Position numbers and translations under genes: made by a program. From positions 1-13,176 of the forward strand of contig CAYLRF010000042.1 in NCBI GenBank assembly GCA_964385995.1: 13,176 bases of DNA, given 5' to 3'. How positions within the stretch are numbered: position 1 is the first letter of the stretch; each line of letters starts with the position of its first letter. This stretch comes from CAYLRF01 sp964385995 (GTDB lineage Bacteria; Bacillota; Clostridia; Lachnospirales; Lachnospiraceae). Shown in pieces: positions 1 through 10,226 of this stretch. The notes under the pieces are model-generated. The model searched no databases. It saw only the letters and a list, made by a program, of their open reading frames with translations, and was not told the DNA's origin.

Positions 1-206
1 TGGCACTCCCAGTCCTTACTGGGTCCGAATATCCTCTCGCAGAAAAGACCGTCCCTCTCGGGTTTTAATGTCCTGTAATTGATAGTCTCAGGCTTCGTGA
101 CTTCGCCGCGGGACCACTCCAATATCTTCTCGGGAGACGCAAGTCCGATCCTTACGGCGTCAAATGTGACCGGCTCATATGTGGCAGTGTTATTATTCAT
201 TGGCAT
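1..206 (-). CDS. rpoC: RNA polymerase subunit beta' (N-terminal part, runs off the left edge)
   Basis: Only the first 68 codons are inside the window; the gene continues past position 1. Beta' carries the catalytic metal site of RNA polymerase, but that part lies outside. The visible N-terminus contains the block FDAVRIGLASPEKILEWS, then VTKPETINYRTLKPERDG and LFCERIFGPSKDWEC, which is the classic start of bacterial RpoC and leads into the N-terminal zinc-binding cysteines. I chose the ATG at 206 because AGGAGG (220-215) lies 8 nt before it; a second in-frame ATG at 200 would give a 14-nt spacing. The gene begins 16 nt after the rpoB stop codon, so the ribosome binding site sits directly behind that stop and the two genes are surely co-transcribed and probably translationally coupled. 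Identification is certain; the start could be either ATG. Confidence 0.97.
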   Translation of the reverse strand, partial: MPMNNNTATYEPVTFDAVRIGLASPEKILEWSRGEVTKPETINYRTLKPERDGLFCERIFGPSKDWEC

Positions 207-222
207 GAGTGACCCCTCCTAT

Positions 223-4230
<4,008 letters not shown>

Positions 4231-4326
4231 AGACGCTTCACTCCTCACTTAAGTATGCAATTTCCGACGCGCACGCGCCCGTTTTGAGCGCGGTACAGCC
4301 CATTACCCCAAGATAAAGCAACGTAA

Positions 4327-4355
4327 ACTCTAGCATGAAACAGTCCGGATGTCAA
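4327..4355 (-). promoter_or_regulatory. Sigma-A-type promoter of rpoB-rpoC
   Basis: On the minus strand a perfect -35 box TTGACA (4355-4350) is followed by a 17-nt spacer and TAGAGT (4332-4327, 4 of 6 matches). The base triplet TGC just before the -10 gives an extended -10 element. Transcription would start near 4320, leaving a leader of about 90 nt before the rpoB ATG. The leader is GC-rich (4263-4300) and could fold, but I see no recognisable riboswitch or ribosomal-protein binding site in it. Confidence 0.8.
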
Positions 4356-4387
4356 CGAAAAAACGGGGATTTGCCTTCAAAAGGCAG

Positions 4388-4426
4388 AAAAAACGAGCCG
4401 TCCGCGGCGGATCGCGCCCGAACGGC
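4388..4426 (-). terminator. Rho-independent terminator after divIC
   Basis: On the minus strand GCCGT (from 4426) pairs with ACGGC (to 4397), and the stem extends through TCG/CGG with one wobble pair. It is followed by TCG and a run of six T (4393-4388). It lies about 57 nt past the divIC stop. A second hairpin, TGCCTT-loop-AAGGCA (4386-4372), with another run of six T at 4363-4358, follows it, so this may be a tandem terminator. Together they would insulate the rpoB promoter, whose -35 box begins 3 nt after the second T run. Confidence 0.6.
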
Positions 4427-4482
4427 ACCGGCAATGTCGGTCTTATATGTCGGCTATTTAGGGAATTTCCGCGAACGGGATA

Positions 4483-4809
4483 TCAGGGGTCGGCCTTAAA
4501 CAATATCTCATTCGGATCCAGCAAACCGAGTTTGTCTCTGGCTATATCTTCTATATATTCGTCTGTTCCGACGTATTCTTCCAAGTCATCCAACTCGTCC
4601 GAGCGGTTCTTTTCCTCGCCTAAGCGTTCTTTAAGCTCGGCTTCTTTTGCCGCGTACGCCTTATCTTTTTTTCGCAGCGACACACTGCCCGCCACCAAAA
4701 AAACCGCCAGCAGAACTATCACGAAGGAGATCATAAGCATACTGGTCCTGTGCCTGAATCTCTTTTTTTCAGTCCCCCTTCGACGAACCTGGTGCTCTCC
4801 TGCGGCCAT
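4483..4809 (-). CDS. divIC: DivIC/FtsB-type septum formation initiator protein
   Basis: A 108-residue bitopic membrane protein of the DivIC/FtsB family (septum formation initiator), part of the FtsL-DivIC/FtsB-FtsQ/DivIB divisome subcomplex. A basic cytoplasmic N-terminus (RRRGTEKKRFRHR) precedes one membrane helix at about residues 23-44 (LMISFVIVLLAVFLVAG). Next comes a charged stretch at about 46-78 suited to a coiled coil, then the family's typical extracellular end DEYIEDIARDKLGLLDPNEI. AAAGGGG (4826-4820) lies 10 nt before the ATG. In spore-forming Firmicutes divIC commonly follows yabP and yabQ; here it follows rqcP across a repeat-rich gap of 488 nt and is itself followed by a terminator. 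No convincing promoter is visible directly upstream, so transcription may come from rqcP or from inside the repeat region. The divIC symbol, rather than a generic ftsB-like call, is inferred from gene context. Confidence 0.88.
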   Translation of the reverse strand: MAAGEHQVRRRGTEKKRFRHRTSMLMISFVIVLLAVFLVAGSVSLRKKDKAYAAKEAELKERLGEEKNRSDELDDLEEYVGTDEYIEDIARDKLGLLDPNEILFKADP

Positions 4810-4864
4810 GCGGCTTCTACCCCTTTGTATTATACCCCTTACCTGTAATTGCCCTTATTACTGC

Positions 4865-5121
4865 AGATACTGTGAATTTTGTTTCGCGCTTTGCGTTTTG
4901 AGGCCAACGCTCCAACGGCAGTTAAACACCTTGCCGAGATACTATGGATTTTGTTTCACGCTTTGCGTTTTAAGGCCAACGCTCCAACGGCAGTCAAACA
5001 CTTTGCCGAGATACTGTGAATTTTGTTTCGTGCTTTGCGTTTTTAGGTCAACGCTCCAACGGCAGTCAAAAACTTTGCCGAGATACTGTGGATTTTGTTT
5101 CACGCTTTGCGTTTTAAGGCC
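4865..5121. repeat. 72-bp tandem repeat, about 3.6 copies
   Basis: Copies start at 4865, 4937, 5009 and 5081 with an exact 72-bp period; the last is cut off after 41 bp, at 5121. The copies differ by only a few substitutions and no indels. Each unit carries a short hairpin of the type ACGC-TTT-GCGT (partly kept through wobble pairs) and a CGGCA/TGCCG pair spaced by 11 nt. Because 72 is a multiple of 3, long open frames run through on both strands (for example 5133-4942 minus, with a repeating LKTQSVKQNPQYLGKVFDC pattern). One copy has CAG changed to TAG at 4944-4942, there is no ribosome binding site, and I do not regard these frames as genes. The array fills the gap between rqcP and divIC. 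Confidence 0.93.
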
Positions 5122-5297
5122 TTGATGTAACAAACAGCCTCACTCGGATAATACGAAAAGCCGGCAACCTTCGCGGTAAGTGACTTAAAGATCACACGGT
5201 GTCCGGCTCGGATGATACAGGGCCGCTTACGACCCCCGCGTTCGGCGCGCATCCGAATATGATATTAAATCATCGTACCGCGTTTGGCAACCGGTTT
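5122..5297. other. Gene-free stretch between rqcP and the tandem repeat
   Basis: No convincing gene is present. A near-direct repeat CTCGGATAATAC (5143-5154) and CTCGGATGATAC (5207-5218) brackets a possible stem AGCCGG/CCGGCT (5159-5164 with 5203-5208) that contains an inner GTGA/TCAC pair. A 49-codon minus-strand frame within it has no ribosome binding site and no recognisable product. I see no known riboswitch or tRNA. Confidence 0.5.
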
Positions 5298-5537
5298 TTA
5301 AAGATAGCGGAACATCTCTTTGGCGTCTTCTTTTTTCGTGGTCTCACGCACATCGAGGATTTCGGCGCGAACCGGCTTCGAACCGAAGGCTATCTCTATG
5401 ATATCGCCCTTCTTCACCTGCAACGACGCCTTCGCGACAGAACCGTTCACCGTCACCCGCCCGGCGTCGCAGGCTTCGTTCGCGACGGTTCTTCTCTTTA
5501 TAAGTCTTGATACTTTCAAATACTTGTCAAGTCTCAT
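5298..5537 (-). CDS. rqcP: S4-domain ribosome quality control protein RqcP
   Basis: A 79-residue S4-type RNA-binding protein. The family (B. subtilis YabO, now RqcP) works with RqcH on stalled 50S subunits, where it helps C-terminal alanine tailing of the nascent chain. The start MRLDKYLKVSRLIKRRTVAN and the block AGRVTVNGSVAKAS closely match that family, including Arg2 and Arg16, which I recall as conserved RNA contacts. It ends with the usual TTKKEDAKEMFRYL. I chose the ATG at 5537 because the family begins exactly there and GGAG lies 7 nt upstream; the open frame goes 35 codons further without family similarity. It follows hup, as in many Clostridia, but is separated from it by a terminator, so it should have its own promoter in 5538-5680, where I can point to none with confidence. 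Confidence 0.92.
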   Translation of the reverse strand: MRLDKYLKVSRLIKRRTVANEACDAGRVTVNGSVAKASLQVKKGDIIEIAFGSKPVRAEILDVRETTKKEDAKEMFRYL

Positions 5538-5682
5538 GTGTCTCTCCGCCGCGACATAACATCTGTTTTTCTTACGTATGCCCGGGAAGCATTCGTATAC
5601 GTCGTGCCCTGGCGGAAGTATCGACGCATAATTTCGCGCCATGTATGCTCGAAAACCTCGCGTATACGTTTTACCCGCAATA

Positions 5683-5715
5683 GAAAAAGAGACCGCGAAA
5701 GCCGCAGCCTCTTTT
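5683..5715 (-). terminator. Rho-independent terminator of hup
   Basis: On the minus strand AAAAGAG-GCTGCG pairs with CGCGGT-CTCTTTT around a GCTTT loop, giving a 13-bp stem with two wobble pairs, followed by a T-rich tail that starts within the 3' arm and runs to TTTTTC. It begins 26 nt after the HU stop codon. This is the strongest terminator in the minus-strand block and separates hup from rqcP. Confidence 0.87.
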
Positions 5716-5741
5716 AAAAGTCTTTTGCCTTACCACGGTGC

Positions 5742-6017
5742 TTATGCGTTCACTGCTTCCTTAAACGGTTTGCCGGCCTTGAACTTCGGCGACTTGCTCG
5801 CGGCGATCTTTATGGTCTTGCCCGTAAGAGGACTTTTGCCCTCTCTGGCTCCCCTCGTCGCTACCTCAAAAGTACCGAAGCCGAGAATCTGCACCTTACC
5901 GCCCTTCTTAAGCTCATCAACCACAACGTCGGTAAAGGCCTTCACCGCCGCCTCGGAATCTTTCTTGGAAAGACCCGTCTTCGCGGCCACAGCAGCTACA
6001 ACATCAGCTCTACTCAT
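5742..6017 (-). CDS. hup: HU-family nucleoid DNA-binding protein
   Basis: A 91-residue histone-like protein that binds and bends DNA as a homodimer and organises the nucleoid. The helical N-terminal half has SRADVVAAVAAKTGLSKKD and carries on to about residue 40. It is followed by the signature ILGFGTFEVATRGAREGK (about 44-61), the beta-arm with its Pro at 63, and the C-terminal SKSPKFKAGKPFKEAV. Length is normal for HU. The ATG at 6017 is preceded by AAAAGGAGG with AGGAGG at 6033-6028, 10 nt away. The open frame extends upstream to 6080, but that part reads across the ribosome binding site and has no HU similarity. It lies 62 nt after the ABC ATPase gene with no terminator between them, so read-through from that gene is possible. 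Two 17-bp tandem repeats lie in that gap. HU next to rqcP is a common clostridial arrangement. Confidence 0.96.
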   Translation of the reverse strand: MSRADVVAAVAAKTGLSKKDSEAAVKAFTDVVVDELKKGGKVQILGFGTFEVATRGAREGKSPLTGKTIKIAASKSPKFKAGKPFKEAVNA

Positions 6018-6036
6018 CGAAAATGTTCCTCCTTTT

Positions 6037-6070
6037 AAAATATTCGTATACCGAAAACATCCGTATACCG
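6037..6070. repeat. Two 17-bp direct repeats with GTATAC cores upstream of hup
   Basis: AAAATATTCGTATACCG (6037-6053) is followed directly by AAAACATCCGTATACCG (6054-6070), with two differences. Each holds the self-complementary hexamer GTATAC. They fill most of the 62-nt gap between the ABC ATPase stop and the HU ribosome binding site, a position suited to a regulatory site. Two further GTATAC hexamers lie in the next intergenic region (5595-5600 and 5662-5667). Confidence 0.7.
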
Positions 6071-6079
6071 CTGTAAACA

Positions 6080-7192
6080 CTAATTGGTAATGGTCTGCTC
6101 CGTCTCCTTGTCGAACACGTGAATCTTCTCGGCGTCCAGCGCGAATCTCACCGTGTCGCCGTTCTTCGCAGTCGTGCCGGGCTTTACTCTGGCAGTCATG
6201 TTCGCGCCCGCGTATTCGAAGTAGAGATAAACTTCCGCGCCCAGAAGCTCGTAAACGTTAAGCGTCGCCTCGATCACCGTATTCGGCGACGCCGCGATAA
6301 ATTCTTCCTCATCGTGCACATCCTCGGGCCTGATCCCGAGAACCACTTTCTTCCCGTCATAGCCGCCCTCGATGAGCTTCTTTGACTTCTCCGGCGTAAG
6401 CGCGATATGAGCCTCGCCGACATCCAAAACTGCCTTCTCCCCGTCAACTTTGCATACGGCATCGAGGAAATTCATCTGAGGCGCTCCGATAAATCCCGCC
6501 ACGAATAAATTGCCCGGAGCGTCATACAGTGCCTGCGGCGTATCCACCTGCTGGATAACTCCGTCATTCATAACGACGATCCTCGTGCCCAGCGTCATGG
6601 CCTCCGTCTGGTCGTGGGTAACGTAGATGATGGTCGTACCCAGTCTCTGGTGGAGCTTTGAAATCTCGATACGCATCTGGCCCCTGAGTTTCGCGTCCAG
6701 ATTCGAAAGGGGCTCATCCATAAGGAAGACCTTGGGATTACGGACGATGGCGCGTCCCATCGCGACACGCTGTCTCTGGCCGCCCGACAGCGCCTTCGGC
6801 TTACGGTCAAGCAGGCTTTCCAAGTCAAGGATCTTCGCGGCGTCGCGAACCATGCGGTCAATGTCTTTCTTCGGAACCTTGCGCAGCTTCAGGCCGAACG
6901 CCATGTTGTCGTACACGGTCATGTGCGGATACAGCGCGTAGTTCTGGAAAACCATCGCGATATCGCGGTCCTTCGGCTCGACGTCATTTACCAGCTTTCC
7001 GTCGATCTCCAGCTCGCCGGACGAAATCTCCTCGAGTCCCGCGATCATGCGGAGCGTCGTGGACTTGCCGCAGCCGGACGGACCGACAAAGATGATAAAC
7101 TCCTTATCCTCGATCTCCAAGTCAAAATCCTTCACGGCGTGAAAACCGTTCGGATAAATCTTGTTAATCTTCCTCAATGATAAACTTGCCAT
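6080..7192 (-). CDS. ugpC: Sugar ABC transporter ATP-binding protein, UgpC/MsmX/MalK type
   Basis: A 370-residue ATPase of the carbohydrate uptake class 1 (CUT1) family. It drives import of oligosaccharides by membrane permeases at the cytoplasmic face. All nucleotide-site motifs are intact: Walker A GPSGCGKST (37-45), Q-loop Gln83 in FQNYALYPH, signature LSGGQRQRVA (135-144), Walker B VFLMDEPLSNLD (155-166) with Glu160, and switch His193 in YVTHDQTEA. The regulatory TOBE/OB region follows from about 235 to 365. AGGAGG (7205-7200) lies 7 nt before the ATG. No permease or solute-binding gene is adjacent, as is usual for multi-task ATPases like B. subtilis MsmX that serve several sugar transporters. 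The symbol marks the family and not a proven glycerol-phosphate role. It could energise import of the substrates of the two nearby cytosolic glycosidases; that link is inferred from proximity. Confidence 0.94.
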   Translation of the reverse strand: MASLSLRKINKIYPNGFHAVKDFDLEIEDKEFIIFVGPSGCGKSTTLRMIAGLEEISSGELEIDGKLVNDVEPKDRDIAMVFQNYALYPHMTVYDNMAFGLKLRKVPKKDIDRMVRDAAKILDLESLLDRKPKALSGGQRQRVAMGRAIVRNPKVFLMDEPLSNLDAKLRGQMRIEISKLHQRLGTTIIYVTHDQTEAMTLGTRIVVMNDGVIQQVDTPQALYDAPGNLFVAGFIGAPQMNFLDAVCKVDGEKAVLDVGEAHIALTPEKSKKLIEGGYDGKKVVLGIRPEDVHDEEEFIAASPNTVIEATLNVYELLGAEVYLYFEYAGANMTARVKPGTTAKNGDTVRFALDAEKIHVFDKETEQTITN

Positions 7193-7233
7193 TCTCTTTC
7201 CTCCTCATGAGATGACTAAAATTTCTAACGCAA

Positions 7234-7262
7234 ATTATAATGAAAAACAAGCGTGCGGTATA
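7234..7262 (-). promoter_or_regulatory. Possible promoter of the ABC ATPase gene
   Basis: A perfect -10 box TATAAT (7239-7234, minus strand) stands about 40 nt before the ATG, with AT-rich sequence around it. At a 17-nt spacing the -35 position reads TATACC (7262-7257), a poor match, so an activator or another -35 may be used. The predicted leader is about 35 nt. Confidence 0.45.
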
Positions 7263-7338
7263 GAAGCAAGCTGCATAATTTTTTCTGCTGTTTTTTGTGC
7301 GCCGGATACAAAATTTCGTGGAATCTCTTCCGGAAATG

Positions 7339-7483
7339 ATTTCGCCCGCAACGTGCGCTTAAGGCTTACCTCGTTCTTAAAATCATACCGCTCGCACTCG
7401 GCCCCGTCTCGGGCCGAGCCGTGAACACATTTCATCGTGGGCGAAATCAGGCTTGCTCCGACTCTTGAAACATTTCGCCCGCG
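7339..7483. repeat. Palindrome-rich intergenic stretch downstream of the GH3 gene
   Basis: The 305-nt gap between the ABC ATPase and GH3 genes contains no gene I can support. It holds a perfect 8-bp stem CTCGGCCC-CGTCTC-GGGCCGAG (7397-7418). It also holds a 12-bp inverted repeat, CGTGGGCGAAAT (7436-7447) with ATTTCGCCCGCG (7472-7483), one wobble. The 11-mer ATTTCGCCCGC occurs twice, at 7339-7349 and 7472-7482. No stem is followed by a T run on the minus strand, so these are not classic terminators for the GH3 gene, although they may protect its 3' end. An interspersed repeat is an alternative. A 66-codon minus-strand frame (7435-7235) covers part of it but has no ribosome binding site. Confidence 0.6.
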
Positions 7484-7497
7484 AGCGTGTTTGAGCC

Positions 7498-10005
7498 TTA
7501 CTCCAGTCTCAAGAACAGCGTCAGTATATGCCGCGCCGCCGTCTCCATGGCCTCCCGGGAGATCTCGCCCCGGCGTCTCGCCTCCATAATCCTGTCCGGA
7601 TATCCGTGCGGCATACGCATGTCATTGCCCGCGATGACCTCGTTGTAATGCTCAGGCATCGTGATCCAGTCGGTAGTCACCACGCCGTCAAAACCCCACT
7701 CCTCTCTCAGAATGTGAATCAAAAGGTCAGCGTTTTCGGAAGTATAAGTCCCGTTTATCAGATTGTAGGAACTCATCAGACACCAGGGGTGACCTTCCTT
7801 CACTATGATCTCGAACTGCTTTAGGTAGATCTCCCTTATCGCTCTCTCCGACGCGCGGGAATCGCTGTGTTTTCTTTCCGTCTCTTTATTGTTGAGAGCG
7901 AAATGTTTCGGCGTGGCGGCCACTTTCTGACTTTGCACGCCTCTGACAAGAGCCGCCGCCTGCTTGCCGGTAAGAAGCGGATCCTCCGAGTAATACTCAA
8001 AGTTTCTGCCGCAAAGAGGATTGCGATGGATATTGACCGCGGGCGCGAGCCAAATGTAAATATTATTTTCCTTTACTTCCCGCGCCGCCGCCGCTCCCAC
8101 AGCGTAAGTCACCGCCGGATCCCACGTGCAGGCAAGGAGCGTGGCGCTCGGGAAAGCCGTCGTCACTACGCCTCTGTCCTTAATAATCCGAAGTCCCGCG
8201 GGGCCGTCCGCCGTCATGAAATTCGGTATACCCAGCGCCTCATTATTGCCGAAGCCCCCGGTATCCGCTATGCCGGTATTTTGCTGCCCTCCCAAAAGAT
8301 GAGCGAGATCCTCGTCCGTCATCCGCGAGATAAATTCATCGAGGGTCATTTTCTCATCCGCCACGTCCTTAAGGCGGGGATGAGCCTCCTTTTTCACATA
8401 CCGCGCCTCGGGCCTCTTCATAAGATCGTAACCCCTAAGCTCCGACTCTTCTTTTGGCTCGAAAATGCTTTCTGCAGGATGATTCTCATATACACCGGGC
8501 TTTTCGGCGCTTACATCGTACGGCTCGTACTTATAAGACGGTAGTGCCTCAAACGTGCCGTCCGAGAGCATTCTCTTCTCAAGTTTCGTGGGCGTCATCC
8601 GCGGGTTAAGCTGACACGTCACTTTATCCTCACTTATCTCATATGTAAAATCGGATAAAGCCGCGCTTCGCACATCCGTACCGACGTAGAATTTATACGA
8701 CCCCGCTTCCAGCACCCACGCTGACTTTGCGACTTTGCCGAGATCGTCGTATGAGGCCATCTGCGACACGGGGAAAGAGATATACACCTCACAGGTCTCT
8801 CCCGGTTCGAGCGTCTTCGTCTTCTTATACCCGGCGAGTTCCTTCGCGGGCTTGCCGAGTTTGCCCTGCGGCGCTCCGTAATAAACCTGCACCACTTCCC
8901 TGCCGGCGCGGCTGCCGGTATTTTTCACGGAGACTTTGACCGTGACTTTTAAATCCTCATAAGCGCCGTCGGCCGCGTCTTTTAAATCGCGGGAAGCGTC
9001 CGGCCCGGTCACTGTGATGACGGGTTTACCCAGTTCAAATGTCGTGTAGGAAAGCCCGTATCCGAAGGGATATACGACTTTATCCGCCGCGCCCGGTATC
9101 GTCTCGAAATATCTGTAACCCACGTAGATATCCTCGTAATAATTCACGTGGTATAAAGATTGGTGAAAATCCCCGGCGAAAGGATAATCCGAAAGGCTTC
9201 CCGCGAAAGTATCCGAGAGTTTCCCCGATGGATTAAACGCTCCCGTCAGAGCCTCGGCTTCCACGAGTCCGCCTTCCATCCCCGCCTGCCATGCCAGAAG
9301 CACCGCGCCGATCCCCGGGTCGTCCGCGAGGCACCCTGTCTCCATCATGCCGCCGGTATTTAACACGACGACGACTTTGGAGAAATATCTCTTTACAAGC
9401 TCTGTCACCCGCTTTTCGGCTTCGGTGAAATAAAAATCAGCTCTGTCAAACACGGCGTCCGCCATATGCACGGAGACTGAGGAAGTCTTTTCCCTTACGC
9501 TCTTTAAAACCTCAGGGTAATCATCGGTCATGCGATCCCAGCCCTCGCCGGAATAACGGCTGAATGAAATGATCGCGATATCGGCGAAATCCGCCGCCTT
9601 TTTCACCATTTCCTCCGAAAGCTCAGGCTCCGCGACAAGCCCCGGCCTCACACCCTCGGCATAGAGCGCGTTCACGTATTCGTCATAATATGTCACCGTG
9701 TCCGGGAAAATGAGGCCGCTGTCCATGATTTGGCAGAAACCGTCATAGAGATTTCTCGTATATGCCACGGTCACATCGCCGCTTCCGCCGCCGCCCTTGA
9801 CGTAATCTATGGTTGCCTTTCCGAAAAGCGCGATCTTCGATCCTTCATCGATCGGGAGCGTCCCGCCGTCATTTTTTAGAAGAACCATGCCCTCCCTCGC
9901 GGCGTTCTTCGAGATTTCGATGTTCTTTCTGCCAGACGTCACTCTGCGTCCGTCCTCTCCCAACGGGATACCCGGAAGATACTTCGCTCTCGCCCACTTT
10001 TCCAT
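7498..10005 (-). CDS. Glycoside hydrolase family 3 beta-glycosidase with reversed domain order
   Basis: An 835-residue cytosolic retaining beta-glycosidase (beta-glucosidase or beta-xylosidase type; specificity cannot be read). The domain order is swapped relative to most GH3 enzymes. The alpha/beta sandwich comes first (about 25-325: SGEGWDR at 152-158 with the likely acid/base Glu154, AWQAGMEGG at 239-247, FGYGLSYTTF at 314-323). A fibronectin-III-like domain follows (about 352-445), then a linker of about 100 residues, and the TIM barrel is last (about 550-835). The barrel has TADGPAGLR near 598-606, CGRNFEYYSEDP (665-676), PKHFALNN (699-706), and the nucleophile Asp779 in GVVTTDW. This layout is known from rumen bacterial beta-glucosidases such as those of Butyrivibrio and Ruminococcus. 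There is no signal peptide. AAAGGAG (10021-10015) lies 9 nt before the ATG. The gene is divergent from the GH20 gene and probably shares its regulation. Confidence 0.93.
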   Translation of the reverse strand: MEKWARAKYLPGIPLGEDGRRVTSGRKNIEISKNAAREGMVLLKNDGGTLPIDEGSKIALFGKATIDYVKGGGGSGDVTVAYTRNLYDGFCQIMDSGLIFPDTVTYYDEYVNALYAEGVRPGLVAEPELSEEMVKKAADFADIAIISFSRYSGEGWDRMTDDYPEVLKSVREKTSSVSVHMADAVFDRADFYFTEAEKRVTELVKRYFSKVVVVLNTGGMMETGCLADDPGIGAVLLAWQAGMEGGLVEAEALTGAFNPSGKLSDTFAGSLSDYPFAGDFHQSLYHVNYYEDIYVGYRYFETIPGAADKVVYPFGYGLSYTTFELGKPVITVTGPDASRDLKDAADGAYEDLKVTVKVSVKNTGSRAGREVVQVYYGAPQGKLGKPAKELAGYKKTKTLEPGETCEVYISFPVSQMASYDDLGKVAKSAWVLEAGSYKFYVGTDVRSAALSDFTYEISEDKVTCQLNPRMTPTKLEKRMLSDGTFEALPSYKYEPYDVSAEKPGVYENHPAESIFEPKEESELRGYDLMKRPEARYVKKEAHPRLKDVADEKMTLDEFISRMTDEDLAHLLGGQQNTGIADTGGFGNNEALGIPNFMTADGPAGLRIIKDRGVVTTAFPSATLLACTWDPAVTYAVGAAAAREVKENNIYIWLAPAVNIHRNPLCGRNFEYYSEDPLLTGKQAAALVRGVQSQKVAATPKHFALNNKETERKHSDSRASERAIREIYLKQFEIIVKEGHPWCLMSSYNLINGTYTSENADLLIHILREEWGFDGVVTTDWITMPEHYNEVIAGNDMRMPHGYPDRIMEARRRGEISREAMETAARHILTLFLRLE

Positions 10006-10168
10006 CGTCTCACGCTCCTTTCGATTTTACGCGGCCTTTCGTTTTCGCCTTGTCCTTCATCTTTGCCCGGTTTTTTCGCCTTAGCCCTGCCGTTCGTCTG
10101 CTCACGACTGTTCTCATTTACGCGGTTCGTGCTGTACCCTCATAGTATGTGAGCAGTTATCCGTCTTC

Positions 10169-10180
10169 ACACAACTGTGT
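10169..10180. promoter_or_regulatory. Short palindrome in the GH3 leader
   Basis: ACACA-AC-TGTGT is a perfect 5-bp inverted repeat with a 2-nt centre. It lies in the GH3 leader, about 40 nt past the predicted transcription start. A small dimeric regulator could bind here. The evidence is only symmetry and position. Confidence 0.3.
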
Positions 10181-10226
10181 CCATTTGCGCGTCCCTTCGG
10201 CGGCCGGTATCCACTAAACTTGCGTT

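Noticed and set aside
4829..4834. A perfect TATAAT on the minus strand just before divIC
   Set aside because: Transcription would begin inside the divIC ribosome binding site, and no -35 box stands at the right distance.
4865..5121. Possible CRISPR array
   Set aside because: The whole 72-bp unit is repeated with no unique spacers, and there are no cas genes nearby.
4349..5125. A 258-codon plus-strand open frame that spans divIC and the tandem repeat
   Set aside because: It is antisense to divIC in its middle and is kept open at its end by the 72-bp period. There is no supporting start signal and its composition is not protein-like.
4942..5133. A 63-codon minus-strand open frame made of 24-residue repeats
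   Set aside because: The frame exists because 72 is divisible by 3. It ends at a single CAG to TAG change in one copy and lacks a ribosome binding site. Kept as repeat DNA only.
5146..5268. A 49-codon minus-strand frame after rqcP as a possible yabP remnant
   Set aside because: Its translation shows no YabP-like pattern and it has no ribosome binding site; the region is better described as non-coding.
5122..5297. Possible tRNA or known riboswitch after rqcP
   Set aside because: No T-loop consensus or conserved riboswitch core could be found on either strand.
7235..7435. A 66-codon minus-strand open frame upstream of the ABC ATPase gene
   Set aside because: No ribosome binding site, overlaps palindromes and the likely promoter of the downstream gene, and no recognisable product.
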